5,247 bases of DNA, from positions 1-5,247 of the forward strand of contig SKZP01000098.1 in assembly GCA_007127275.1 (NCBI GenBank), in the 5' to 3' direction. The translations under genes were made by a program, and so were the position numbers. This DNA is from Planctomycetota bacterium (GTDB lineage Bacteria; Planctomycetota; UBA8742; SKZP01). Below are positions 1 to 5,247 of this stretch, one piece after another (position 1 is the stretch's first letter; every line of letters starts with the position of its first letter). Below the pieces are notes generated by a model. It made no database searches and was not told the DNA's origin. It worked only from the letters and a program-made list of their open reading frames with translations.

Positions 1-41
1 CCCGTGGGCTTGGAAACTTACGAATCCCAAACGCGACGGGT

Positions 42-2471
42 TTAGGGTCCGTGCGAATCTGCTTCGGCCGACTCGTCCGCGTCGTCGTACTCATCTTGCT
101 CTACTTCCGCCTCGTTTGATGCATCCGCCGACGGAGCACTTGGTGGTCGCAGATCCGCGGGGGCTTCCACTTCCTCTTCGTCGCCGATGCCTAGCTCGTC
201 GAGTTCGTGGCGGGTGAGGTGGATGCCGTGCTCCTCCATCCATTCGGCGATGAACGACGGGTCGATCGGCTCCAGCGCCTTCAGGATGCGCACCTCGATC
301 TTGCGGTAATCCAACTCGTCGGTGAGCTTGTAGAACTGTCGCGCCAGCAGCACGAGCCGCAGGAGGTAGCGGTAGACGCCGCCTTCTTGCATCTCGAGCT
401 TTTCACTCTCGATGAAGCGGAAAAAGGGGATCTTGTAGACGAGGATGCGCCGGGCGATCTCCTTGGGTTGCACGCGAATCTCTTCCGGCTCGGCGAGCAG
501 GTGCTCGAACTCCCACAACAGCTTCCCCGGCAAGTGCGGCGGCACCGGCGCAATCTTCTCCTGCTTCACCATGTCGGGCTCCTTGCCCTCGAACTCGCCG
601 GCCTCGCGTAGTGCCGCGACTTGCTTTTCATACAGCGCCTCGATGCGGGTGCAGACATCCTCCCACAAGGGGCCCATCTCCTGCAGGTTCCAATCCGGCT
701 TCGGCCCCGCCTGCGTATTCGGCTGCACAATCAGCGCTTCGAGCACCGCGAGTTTTTCCTGCAGGTTCGCGAGCTTGAGCCGCTTGCTGAGCCAGTGACC
801 GAACAGCGGGTGCACACCGCGGAAGTCGAGCAGGTTCTCGAAGTCGTCGGAGAGCGAGGAGATGATGCGCTGCTCCAGTTGCACCTCGCTGATGCGCCAC
901 TTCGCAAGGTTCTGCGCCGCCGCCGCGACCTTGCGGTTCGTCATCTCTGCCGCCGCGGTGACCTCTTCGTCGACGTCGTCCACCTCTTCGAGCTCGATGT
1001 ATTCGAGCGCTTGCAGGTTCGCGACCATCTGCGCAATGCGCTTCAGCGCGAACTCGATGTGCTGCGGTGAGGTGAAGCGACGCTGCATCAGCCGAATGAT
1101 GTCACCCAGCTCGTTCTGCTGCAGCAGGAACACGAACGCGCCGTAGCTCGGCAGCGACGTCGACTCCAACGGCGCCGGCGGCGCCTCGCGCAGTTTGCGG
1201 TACTGATCCTTGTTCCAGCGCACCGCCTTCGGGTCGAGCTGCGGCTTCTTGCTCAGCTCCTTCTTGGTTGGAATGCGGCCGAGCTTCTTGAGGCGCTCTT
1301 CCCAGTTGCGCACCTTGACCTCGTCGCGTGGCGCAAGCACGTAAACGAAGCCTTCCGTGTCAAACTGCGGCCGCCCGGCCCGCCCGAAAATCTGGTGCGC
1401 CGTTGCCGGCTCGAGCAGCTTCTTCTTCGGGCCGCCGCTGTACTTCACGAGTTCCGGCAACAGCACCGAGCGCGCCGGCAGGTTCACCCCCGCAGCCAGC
1501 GTCTCCGTGCAGACCACGAACTTGAGCAACTTCTGCGTAAAAAGCTCCTCGACGAGGCTGCGCCACTTCGGCAACACCCCCGCGTGGTGCACGCCAATCC
1601 CCTTGTTCATCAGCTTGCGGAAGCGCTTGCCGGCCCCCTGCGAGAAATCCACCTCGTTGAGGCGCTCCTGCAGGCGGCGCTGCTCGTCCTCACTGAGCAG
1701 CTTGCCCGTCGAGAGCGAGGTCATCTGGTTCGCCACGGAAAAGCAGCCGGCACGGTCGAAGGCGAAGACGAGGCACGGCACCCGGTCGTGGTCAATCATG
1801 TGCTCAATGGCATCCTCGAGCAGCTTCTCCAGCCACACGTGGGTCAGCGGCACCGCCCGCTCGGTCGTCTCCAGCAGCTTGAATTCCTTGCCGCGCTGCT
1901 GCTTGAGCCAGGCAACGAACGGCACCGTCTTCTCCACCGTCGCCGAGAGCATCAAGAGCTTCGTCTCCGGAGGCAAGAGCAACACCGCCGACTCCCAGAC
2001 CCAGCCGCGGTCGGGGTCGTTGAGGTAGTGGAACTCGTCGAAGACGACGACGTCGCAGACCTTCTTCGGCCCCTCGGAGAGCTTGACCAGCAAGCGGTTC
2101 GTCAGGATCTCGGTGACGGCGACAATCAGCGGCGCATCCGCGTTGATGCGCTTGTTGCCGGTGATCATCCCGACGTTTTCCTCGCCGAAACGTTCGCGAA
2201 ACTCGTCGAACTTCTGCTCGGTCAGCGCCACCAGCGGCGTCGTGTAGTAGCAAGTCTGGCCGCGGCAAAGCGCCTCGAACATCGCCGCCTCCGCCACCAG
2301 CGTCTTGCCCGAGCCCGTCGGCACCGACAGCAACAGTCCACCGTCGGCCGAGGAGAACTCGAGCATCGCCTGCTCCTGAATCGGATAAAGCTCAATATCG
2401 TGCTCGGCCAACTGCTCAATAAAGTCCAGCAGCGGCTCCTCCGACTCGCGGATTTCGTAGCGCAAGGTCAT
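42..2471 (-). CDS. Ski2-like DEAD/DEAH-box (superfamily 2) helicase, 809 aa
   Basis: This gene encodes an ATP-dependent RNA or DNA helicase of superfamily 2, closest in style to the Ski2/Mtr4/Brr2 group. Motifs seen, numbered from the chosen start: Q-like YPIQEQ about 29-34; Walker A PTGSGKT 51-57; Ia TTPLVAL about 77-83; Walker B box DEFH 145-148; SAT 176-178; motif IV CLVFAFDRAG about 233-242; HHAGVLP about 295-301; motif V TETLAAGVNLPAR about 322-334; motif VI QIFGRAGRP 360-368. All key catalytic residues are present. About 440 residues follow motif VI: a basic stretch (about 385-430), a possible winged-helix region, a long mostly helical part, and an acidic, disordered-looking tail (about 764-809). 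I chose the ATG at 2469-2471 because GGAAGGTGGG lies just upstream; an in-frame ATG at 2507 would add 12 residues but has no ribosome binding site. The protein has no signal peptide or membrane segment, so it is probably cytoplasmic. Family assignment is secure; substrate and role are unknown. An upstream terminator suggests its own promoter. Confidence 0.9.
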   Translation of the reverse strand: MTLRYEIRESEEPLLDFIEQLAEHDIELYPIQEQAMLEFSSADGGLLLSVPTGSGKTLVAEAAMFEALCRGQTCYYTTPLVALTEQKFDEFRERFGEENVGMITGNKRINADAPLIVAVTEILTNRLLVKLSEGPKKVCDVVVFDEFHYLNDPDRGWVWESAVLLLPPETKLLMLSATVEKTVPFVAWLKQQRGKEFKLLETTERAVPLTHVWLEKLLEDAIEHMIDHDRVPCLVFAFDRAGCFSVANQMTSLSTGKLLSEDEQRRLQERLNEVDFSQGAGKRFRKLMNKGIGVHHAGVLPKWRSLVEELFTQKLLKFVVCTETLAAGVNLPARSVLLPELVKYSGGPKKKLLEPATAHQIFGRAGRPQFDTEGFVYVLAPRDEVKVRNWEERLKKLGRIPTKKELSKKPQLDPKAVRWNKDQYRKLREAPPAPLESTSLPSYGAFVFLLQQNELGDIIRLMQRRFTSPQHIEFALKRIAQMVANLQALEYIELEEVDDVDEEVTAAAEMTNRKVAAAAQNLAKWRISEVQLEQRIISSLSDDFENLLDFRGVHPLFGHWLSKRLKLANLQEKLAVLEALIVQPNTQAGPKPDWNLQEMGPLWEDVCTRIEALYEKQVAALREAGEFEGKEPDMVKQEKIAPVPPHLPGKLLWEFEHLLAEPEEIRVQPKEIARRILVYKIPFFRFIESEKLEMQEGGVYRYLLRLVLLARQFYKLTDELDYRKIEVRILKALEPIDPSFIAEWMEEHGIHLTRHELDELGIGDEEEVEAPADLRPPSAPSADASNEAEVEQDEYDDADESAEADSHGP

Positions 2472-2474
2472 GTT

Positions 2475-2484
2475 CCCACCTTCC
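2475..2484 (-). promoter_or_regulatory. Ribosome binding site deciding the helicase start
   Basis: The minus strand reads GGAAGGTGGG followed by AAC and then ATG. The GGAAGG part is seven bases from the ATG at 2469-2471, which is normal Shine-Dalgarno spacing. The upstream in-frame ATG at 2505-2507 is preceded by CATCCTTGTAAA, with no purine-rich site. The downstream ATG is therefore the better start. Confidence 0.65.
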
Positions 2485-2566
2485 GTCACCTCATGTGGCG
2501 GTCCCATTTTACAAGGATGCTACTGGTACTTCTTGCGTTGTTCGTTCCAATTCTGCCACCGAGGGT

Positions 2567-2599
2567 AAGAAAATCCGCTTGACGCACCTGCGTCAAGCG
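2567..2599 (-). terminator. Intrinsic (rho-independent) terminator downstream of phoB
   Basis: Positions 2576-2586 (CGCTTGACGCA) and 2589-2599 (TGCGTCAAGCG) are perfect 11-bp inverted repeats separated by two bases. As RNA this gives a 10-bp stem with a four-base loop. On the minus strand the stem is followed by GATTTTCTTA, a U-rich tract; the plus-strand side has no T-run. It therefore works in the direction of phoB transcription. It lies about 250 bp after the phoB stop and about 95 bp before the helicase start. The perfect dyad could also serve as a protein-binding operator, but the U-tract favours a terminator. Confidence 0.72.
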
Positions 2600-2825
2600 T
2601 CGCTGTGTCGTGAGGGGACTGCGAGAAGCGGCCCCCTCCCCAGACCACCTTCCTTCGTACATTCTTTACCGACTCCACGCGCTCCCCGTTGCTGAATCAC
2701 CGCCCCGGATGTCGGTCCGTTGTTTTGCCCATGCCCCTCCACTTTTACCGCGGGCTCATCACGCAACGAAGATTCTCGCCGAGCAAGCGCGCGCGATGCC
2801 ATTGCGTGGTTGCCGTTCGGCGGGA

Positions 2826-2835
2826 CCTGTCACCT
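2826..2835 (-). repeat. Short copy of the AGGTGACAGG repeat motif after phoB
   Basis: The minus strand reads AGGTGACAGG, 12 bases after the phoB stop codon. The same ten bases occur in opposite orientation at 3743-3752, upstream of phoB. The match extends loosely: on the plus strand here GGACCTG runs directly into TCACCT, while the complement of the other copy has GGACCTG, seven extra bases (GTTCCTG), then TCACCT. This looks like a degenerate relative of the repeat that bounds the element next to pstA. A chance match cannot be excluded for so short a motif. Confidence 0.4.
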
Positions 2836-2847
2836 TTGCCTCGCTTC

Positions 2848-3555
2848 TCACTCTTCCCGAAAGCGGTAGCCGACGCTGCGCACCGTTTCGATGTAGGCTC
2901 CCGCGTCCCCGAGTTTGCGGCGCAGCCCGACGATTTGTACGTCGACGGAGCGCTCCGTGACGATATGCTCCGCTCCCTTGACGGCATTGACGATTTGGTA
3001 GCGGGTGAATACCCAGCCGCGGCGGCGCGCCAACAGGTGCAACACGCGAAACTCCGTCACCGTCAGCTTGACCGGCTCGCCGTCGACGGTGACCTCGAAG
3101 CGCCCCGGGTGAATGACCAGCTCCGGTTCGCTGCCGCCGTTGCGGACGAGGATGCGTTCGTTCTCCGGTGTCGCCTCGCGACGGCGCCGGCGAAGCACCG
3201 CGCGGATGCGGGCAAGCAACACGTGCGGACTGAACGGTTTCGTGAGATAGTCATCGGCGCCGAGGGTGAGCCCGGTGACGATGTCGCTCTCCGCGTCCTT
3301 TGCGGAGATGATCAGGATGCCGCTTTCCGCCGTCGTCGGGTCACTTTGCAACTCGCGGCAGACCTCGAGGCCGTCCATGCCTGGAAGCATCAAGTCGAGG
3401 AGAACCAAGTCCGGCGGAGTCTGCCGCGCAAGTTTGAGCCCTTGTTCGCCCCGAGCGGCGACGTCGACGGCGAAGCCTTCGCGCTCCAGGTTGTAGCGAA
3501 GCAGCTCTTGAATGTTCGCGTCGTCTTCAATAACGAGGATGCGCTCGTGGGCCAT
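2848..3555 (-). CDS. phoB: PhoB/OmpR-family response regulator, 235 aa
   Basis: This is a two-component response regulator that binds DNA when phosphorylated; next to pst genes it is most likely the phosphate-regulon activator PhoB. The receiver domain spans about 5-120: acidic pocket D11-D12, phospho-acceptor D54 in LLDLMLPGMDG, switch residue S84 (IISAKD) and conserved K106 (YLTKPF). A linker (about 125-150) leads to an OmpR-type winged helix (about 152-235) with the recognition-helix region RSVDVQIVGLRRKLG (202-216) and the wing VRSVGYRF (225-232). The length fits the family (E. coli PhoB is 229 aa). I chose the ATG at 3553-3555 because MAHERILVIEDD is where receiver homology begins. The frame stays open for 100 codons upstream, but that part looks non-coding. 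No strong Shine-Dalgarno precedes the start. No phoR kinase gene follows; the next gene is the helicase. The family is certain; the name phoB rests on context and overall similarity. Confidence 0.88.
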   Translation of the reverse strand: MAHERILVIEDDANIQELLRYNLEREGFAVDVAARGEQGLKLARQTPPDLVLLDLMLPGMDGLEVCRELQSDPTTAESGILIISAKDAESDIVTGLTLGADDYLTKPFSPHVLLARIRAVLRRRRREATPENERILVRNGGSEPELVIHPGRFEVTVDGEPVKLTVTEFRVLHLLARRRGWVFTRYQIVNAVKGAEHIVTERSVDVQIVGLRRKLGDAGAYIETVRSVGYRFREE

Positions 3556-3575
3556 GACAGTCTCGCTCGTACCCA

Positions 3576-3598
3576 AGCCCAGCAGGCATCCCTGGGCT
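3576..3598 (-). promoter_or_regulatory. Hairpin in the phoB 5' leader
   Basis: AGCCCAG (3576-3582) and CTGGGCT (3592-3598) are perfect 7-bp inverted repeats with a nine-base loop. The hairpin ends 20 bases before the phoB start codon, so it would sit in the untranslated leader. No U-tract follows it, so it is not a terminator. It could affect translation or mRNA stability, or be chance in GC-rich DNA. Confidence 0.3.
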
Positions 3599-3634
3599 CC
3601 CGTAAGACAACCGGGGAGCAACCGCTCCACGCGT

Positions 3635-3690
3635 TTCGCGACGCCTATGAATCCTGCGAATTCGGAGTCACTCGACCCGCTTCGCGACGC
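3635..3690. repeat. Pair of 10-bp direct repeats upstream of phoB
   Basis: TTCGCGACGC occurs at 3635-3644 and again at 3681-3690, in the same orientation and 46 bp apart (start to start). Between them lie two small adjacent palindromes, CGAATTCG (3657-3664) and GAGTCACTC (3665-3673). The arrangement sits where regulator sites for phoB could be, but it does not match the 11-bp spacing of known Pho boxes. Its meaning is unknown. Confidence 0.35.
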
Positions 3691-3707
3691 TCCTTGCCGT
3701 TTGCGTG

Positions 3708-3732
3708 CGCAGCCCCAAGGCTGGGGCTTGCG
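3708..3732. repeat. GC-rich hairpin upstream of phoB
   Basis: AGCCCCA (3711-3717) and TGGGGCT (3722-3728) form a 7-bp stem with a four-base loop. Three more pairs (3708-3710 with 3730-3732) extend it across a single bulged base. No T-run follows on either strand, so it is not a classical terminator. It lies just outside the inverted-repeat element and may be a transcript-end structure for pstCA or part of the repeat family. Confidence 0.4.
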
Positions 3733-3740
3733 GCGGTTTC

Positions 3741-3769
3741 GGAGGTGACAGGAACCAGGTCCGATTTTG
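3741..3769 (+). repeat. Left inverted-repeat arm
   Basis: This 29-base arm contains GGAGGTG (3741-3747), CAG (3749-3751) and GTCCGATTTTG (3759-3769). The last 11 bases are the exact reverse complement of 3881-3891, and the first 7 that of 3904-3910. It includes AGGTGACAGG, shared with 2826-2835. Confidence 0.65.
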
Positions 3770-3880
3770 CGCGTCACGAGCGATCGCTGTACGAGGCGCA
3801 GGACGTTGGGCAGCGCAGGCGTTGTTTGCCTCCTCGAGCAGCGAACCGCCGACAACGACGGTCAGCCGCGCGCAGTAGCT

Positions 3881-3910
3881 CAAAATCGGACGTAACTTTC
3901 TGGCACCTCC
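3881..3910 (-). repeat. Right inverted-repeat arm, abutting the pstA stop
   Basis: Read on the minus strand, this 30-base arm starts GGAGGTGCCAG directly after the pstA TAA codon and ends GTCCGATTTTG. It is one base longer than the left arm and differs mainly in the seven- to eight-base middle part. With the two A's of the stop codon it makes AAGGAGGTG, a near-perfect Shine-Dalgarno sequence, although no gene starts after it. Confidence 0.65.
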
Positions 3911-4822
3911 TTAGTACTCGGCGCGGCGCTGAAAACGGTTGCGCAGGTAAATGGCCAGGGCGTTTAGCGAGAGCAGAAAGGCGAGCAAAACGACGATCCC
4001 TGCCGCGGCAAGCGTGTGCCACTCCGAGGTCGAACTGGTCATGCTGTAGATGCTGACCGGCAGCGCCTCGTAGCGGTCGAGTGGGCCGGCCGCCGGGCGC
4101 GTCGTCAAGGCGGCGGCGCCGACGACGATGATCGGCGCGGTTTCACCGACGGCACGCGAGACCGCGAGGATTACTCCGGTAAGGATGCTCGGCAGGCTCA
4201 TCGGCAGCACCACACGGCGAATCGTCGCGAAACGATCCGCGCCCAGCGCATAGGAGGCCTCGCGCAACGACGGCGGCACCGAGCGTAGCGCCTCCCGCGA
4301 GGCGGTAATGATCACCGGAAGGATCAACAGCGAGAGGGTGAGCGCCCCGGCAAGCACGCTCGGCCCCAAGCCGGAAAAGCGCACGAACACCGCAAGCCCC
4401 AAGAGGCCGTAGACAATCGAGGGGACCCCGGCGAGGTTCGTGATGTTCACCTCGATCAAGCGCGTCAGCCCGTTCTTCGGCGCGTATTCCTCGAGATAGA
4501 TCGCCGCACCAATGCCCAGCGGCACGGCAATCAGCGCGGTCAGCGCCATCAACCACATCGAGCCGACGATCGCGTGGTAGAGCCCGCTTTCCGCGGCGGT
4601 GATCCCCTGCGAGTCGAAGAGGAGCGACAAGTCGAGCCGCTCCCAGCCTTTGATGATCGTGTCGCCGATCAGCACGGCAAGCACGCACAACGGCAGGATC
4701 ACCGCGACGAGCAAGATCGCCTTGAGTGCCGACTCGGAGCCCTTCGTGTCGCTCGAGCCGGTGAGTTCCTGTGCCTCGAGAGGTGCCCGGGAAGACTGTC
4801 GCGGTGGTCGTGGCATGGTCAC
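3911..4822 (-). CDS. pstA: Phosphate ABC transporter permease PstA, 303 aa
   Basis: PstA is one of the two membrane subunits of the high-affinity phosphate importer PstSCAB in the inner membrane. The protein shows about six membrane segments, roughly at 34-56, 82-108, 126-147, 155-174, 212-238 and 270-293. The ABC-permease EAA loop, which docks onto the ATPase, is visible as SLREASYALGADRF leading to IRRVVLP (185-207). PstA-like signatures include NLAGVPSIVYGLLGLAVFV (129-147) and SRAVGETAP (222-230). The first 30 residues are hydrophilic and variable, and probably cytoplasmic. The length matches the family (E. coli 296 aa). I chose the GTG at 4820-4822 because AAGGGAG lies seven bases upstream; an ATG two codons later (4814-4816) is possible. 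The gene overlaps the pstC stop by one base, implying co-transcription and coupled translation. pstB does not follow. Confidence 0.95.
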   Translation of the reverse strand: MTMPRPPRQSSRAPLEAQELTGSSDTKGSESALKAILLVAVILPLCVLAVLIGDTIIKGWERLDLSLLFDSQGITAAESGLYHAIVGSMWLMALTALIAVPLGIGAAIYLEEYAPKNGLTRLIEVNITNLAGVPSIVYGLLGLAVFVRFSGLGPSVLAGALTLSLLILPVIITASREALRSVPPSLREASYALGADRFATIRRVVLPMSLPSILTGVILAVSRAVGETAPIIVVGAAALTTRPAAGPLDRYEALPVSIYSMTSSTSEWHTLAAAGIVVLLAFLLSLNALAIYLRNRFQRRAEY

Positions 4823-5247
4823 TACATCGCTCCCTTGGCATAGCGGCGGCGCAGCCAGTGGGCGGCCACGTTGAGCGCCAGCGTCATCAGGAACAGCACA
4901 AGGCCGACGACAAAGACCGAACGATACTGCGTCGAGCCGTGCGGGATCTCCCCCTGAATCAGCTCGACGATCGCCGCGGTCATCGTCTGCACCGCTTGCG
5001 TCGGGTCGATGGACAACTGCGGCGTACTTCCCGCGGCGATGGTCACGATCATCGTCTCACCGATGGCGCGCGAAATCCCGAGAATCACCGAGGCGATGAT
5101 GCCCGAGGAGGCGGCCGGCAACACGACGAACAGGATCGTGCGGGCCTTGCCGCCGCCGAGCGCGTAACTGCCTTCCCGCAGGCTGCGCGGCACGGCGTAA
5201 ATCGCGTCCTCGCTCAATGTGGCGATCGTCGGAATGACCATCACCCC
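4822..5247 (-). CDS. pstC: Phosphate ABC transporter permease PstC, C-terminal part (5' end beyond the window)
   Basis: PstC is the partner of PstA in the membrane channel of the phosphate importer. The window holds the last 141 codons; the frame stays open to the right edge, so the N-terminal half is missing because of the window boundary. The visible part begins with MMVIPTIATLSEDA, typical of PstC just before the EAA loop. The EAA loop itself follows as RSLREGSYALGGGKA leading to VVLPAASSG, then SRAIGETMIVTIAAG, which mirrors the PstA SRAVGETAP region. A last membrane segment (VFVVGLVLFLMTLALNVAAHWL, written here as two blocks: VFVVGLVLFL and MTLALNVAAHWL) precedes the basic end RRRYAKGAM. 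The stop TAG shares its G with the pstA GTG start. Promoter, Pho box and pstS, if upstream, are outside the window. Confidence 0.95.
   Translation of the reverse strand, partial: GVMVIPTIATLSEDAIYAVPRSLREGSYALGGGKARTILFVVLPAASSGIIASVILGISRAIGETMIVTIAAGSTPQLSIDPTQAVQTMTAAIVELIQGEIPHGSTQYRSVFVVGLVLFLMTLALNVAAHWLRRRYAKGAM
4830..4836 (-). promoter_or_regulatory. pstA ribosome binding site inside the end of pstC
   Basis: The minus strand reads AAGGGAG, seven bases before the GTG at 4820-4822 and 13 bases before the ATG at 4814-4816. The spacing favours the GTG start. The site lies within the last codons of pstC, which fits translational coupling. Confidence 0.6.

Larger units (their letters stand above)
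2472..2847. other. 376-bp non-coding region between phoB and the helicase gene
   Basis: No convincing gene lies here. Open frames on either strand are short or run antisense into phoB, and none has a recognisable protein or start context. In the direction of transcription it holds a short copy of the repeat motif AGGTGACAGG (2826-2835), a GC-rich stretch with a weak hairpin (2612-2638, arms GAGGGG and CCCCTC), a strong intrinsic terminator (2567-2599), and about 95 bp that must contain the helicase promoter if that gene is transcribed separately. Within those 95 bp, TTGGAA (2545-2550) could be a -35 element with a poor TACCAG 16 bases further on. That is too weak to call as a promoter. Confidence 0.6.
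3556..3910. other. 355-bp non-coding region between pstA and phoB
   Basis: No real gene is visible. The 71-codon and 100-codon open frames here have no recognisable protein features and end in low-complexity, arginine- and proline-rich translations. The pstA-proximal half (3741-3910) is bounded by inverted repeats. The phoB-proximal half contains a GC-rich hairpin (3708-3732), two copies of TTCGCGACGC (3635-3644 and 3681-3690) and a leader hairpin (3576-3598). The phoB promoter is expected in this part, but I see no convincing -35/-10 pair and no tandem Pho box. pstB, which usually follows pstA, is not here. Confidence 0.6.
3741..3910. mobile_element. Possible REP/MITE-like element with ~30-bp inverted ends
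   Basis: The left arm (3741-3769) and right arm (3881-3910) are imperfect inverted repeats. Both read inward GGAGGTG, one variable base, CAG, then seven or eight variable bases, then GTCCGATTTTG. The outer 7 bp and inner 11 bp are perfect. The 170-bp unit has no credible coding sequence. The right arm begins on the base next to the pstA stop codon (TAA at 3911-3913). The GGTGACAGGAACC core resembles the short palindromic repeats mobilised by REP-associated tyrosine transposases (RAYT) in various bacteria; that comparison is from memory, and no transposase is in the window. An alternative is a pair of inverted REP units that form one long hairpin in RNA. Confidence 0.5.

Noticed and set aside
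1..41. A possible terminator after the helicase (CCCGT at 1-5 pairing with ACGGG at 36-40, and TTGG with CCAA inside)
   Set aside because: The stems are short and interrupted, and the window ends before any U-tract could be seen.
2521..2550. TTGGAA and TACCAG as a helicase promoter
   Set aside because: The -10 element matches only half of the consensus. The location is plausible but the sequence is not strong enough to annotate.
1395..2582. A 395-codon open frame on the plus strand opposite the helicase
   Set aside because: The helicase motifs on the minus strand are unmistakable. The antisense translation is low-complexity (L, R, Q, H rich) and has no recognisable feature.
3554..3560. CTGTCAT, a perfect Pho-box half-site, overlapping the phoB start codon; also CTGTCAC within the repeat motif at 2827-2833 and 3745-3751
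   Set aside because: A Pho box needs tandem half-sites about 11 bp apart. No partner is seen at that spacing, so these are likely chance or part of the repeat.
3779..3788. AGCGATCGCT palindrome, similar to the HIP1 octamer GCGATCGC
   Set aside because: There is only one copy here, and such a palindrome is expected now and then in GC-rich DNA.
3556..3855. A 100-codon N-terminal extension of the response regulator
   Set aside because: Receiver homology starts exactly at the ATG at 3555. The upstream translation crosses the inverted-repeat element and looks like non-coding sequence.
3668..3883. A 71-codon open frame on the minus strand between pstA and phoB
   Set aside because: It runs through the repeat element and a hairpin, has no ribosome binding site that I can see, and shows no protein-like pattern.
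2689..4056. A 455-codon open frame on the plus strand across phoB and part of pstA
   Set aside because: It is antisense to phoB and part of pstA, whose translations show full family motifs. Its own translation is rich in R, A and H without any domain. Such frames are common opposite GC-rich genes.

Overview
The window is a GC-rich bacterial chromosome segment with four genes, all on the minus strand. Read in the direction of transcription (right to left) they are the 3' part of pstC, then pstA, then a PhoB-type response regulator, then a large Ski2-like DEAD/DEAH helicase. The style of the PhoB-like protein, the presence of a bacterial Ski2-like helicase and the weak ribosome binding site at phoB suggest a planctomycete (Pirellulales-like). 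This assignment is an inference from memory of such genomes and is held with moderate confidence only.

Region by region. Positions 4822-5247 hold the C-terminal part of PstC, cut by the right edge of the window. Positions 3911-4822 hold PstA, which overlaps the pstC stop codon by one base (TAGTG) and has a good ribosome binding site inside pstC. Together these two proteins form the membrane channel of the high-affinity phosphate ABC transporter. Positions 3556-3910 are a 355-bp non-coding stretch. Its pstA-proximal half (3741-3910) is bounded by imperfect ~30-bp inverted repeats and looks like a small REP-type or MITE-type element. Positions 2848-3555 encode the PhoB-like regulator (receiver plus winged helix), the expected regulator of the phosphate genes. 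Positions 2472-2847 are a 376-bp non-coding stretch. It holds a short inverted copy of the repeat motif just after phoB and a strong hairpin plus U-tract terminator (2567-2599). Positions 42-2471 encode the helicase, which the terminator separates from the phosphate genes.

How the genes work together: PstC and PstA import phosphate with the periplasmic protein PstS and the ATPase PstB, neither of which lies in the window. PhoB would switch on the phosphate-starvation genes when phosphorylated by a PhoR-type kinase, also not in the window. pstB, phoU and phoR are absent from their usual adjacent places. The helicase has no visible link to phosphate and is probably an independent RNA- or DNA-remodelling enzyme. 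The window holds no RNA gene, CRISPR array, intact transposase or obvious new defence system. The least explained parts are the inverted-repeat element next to pstA and the long uncharacterised C-terminal half of the helicase.
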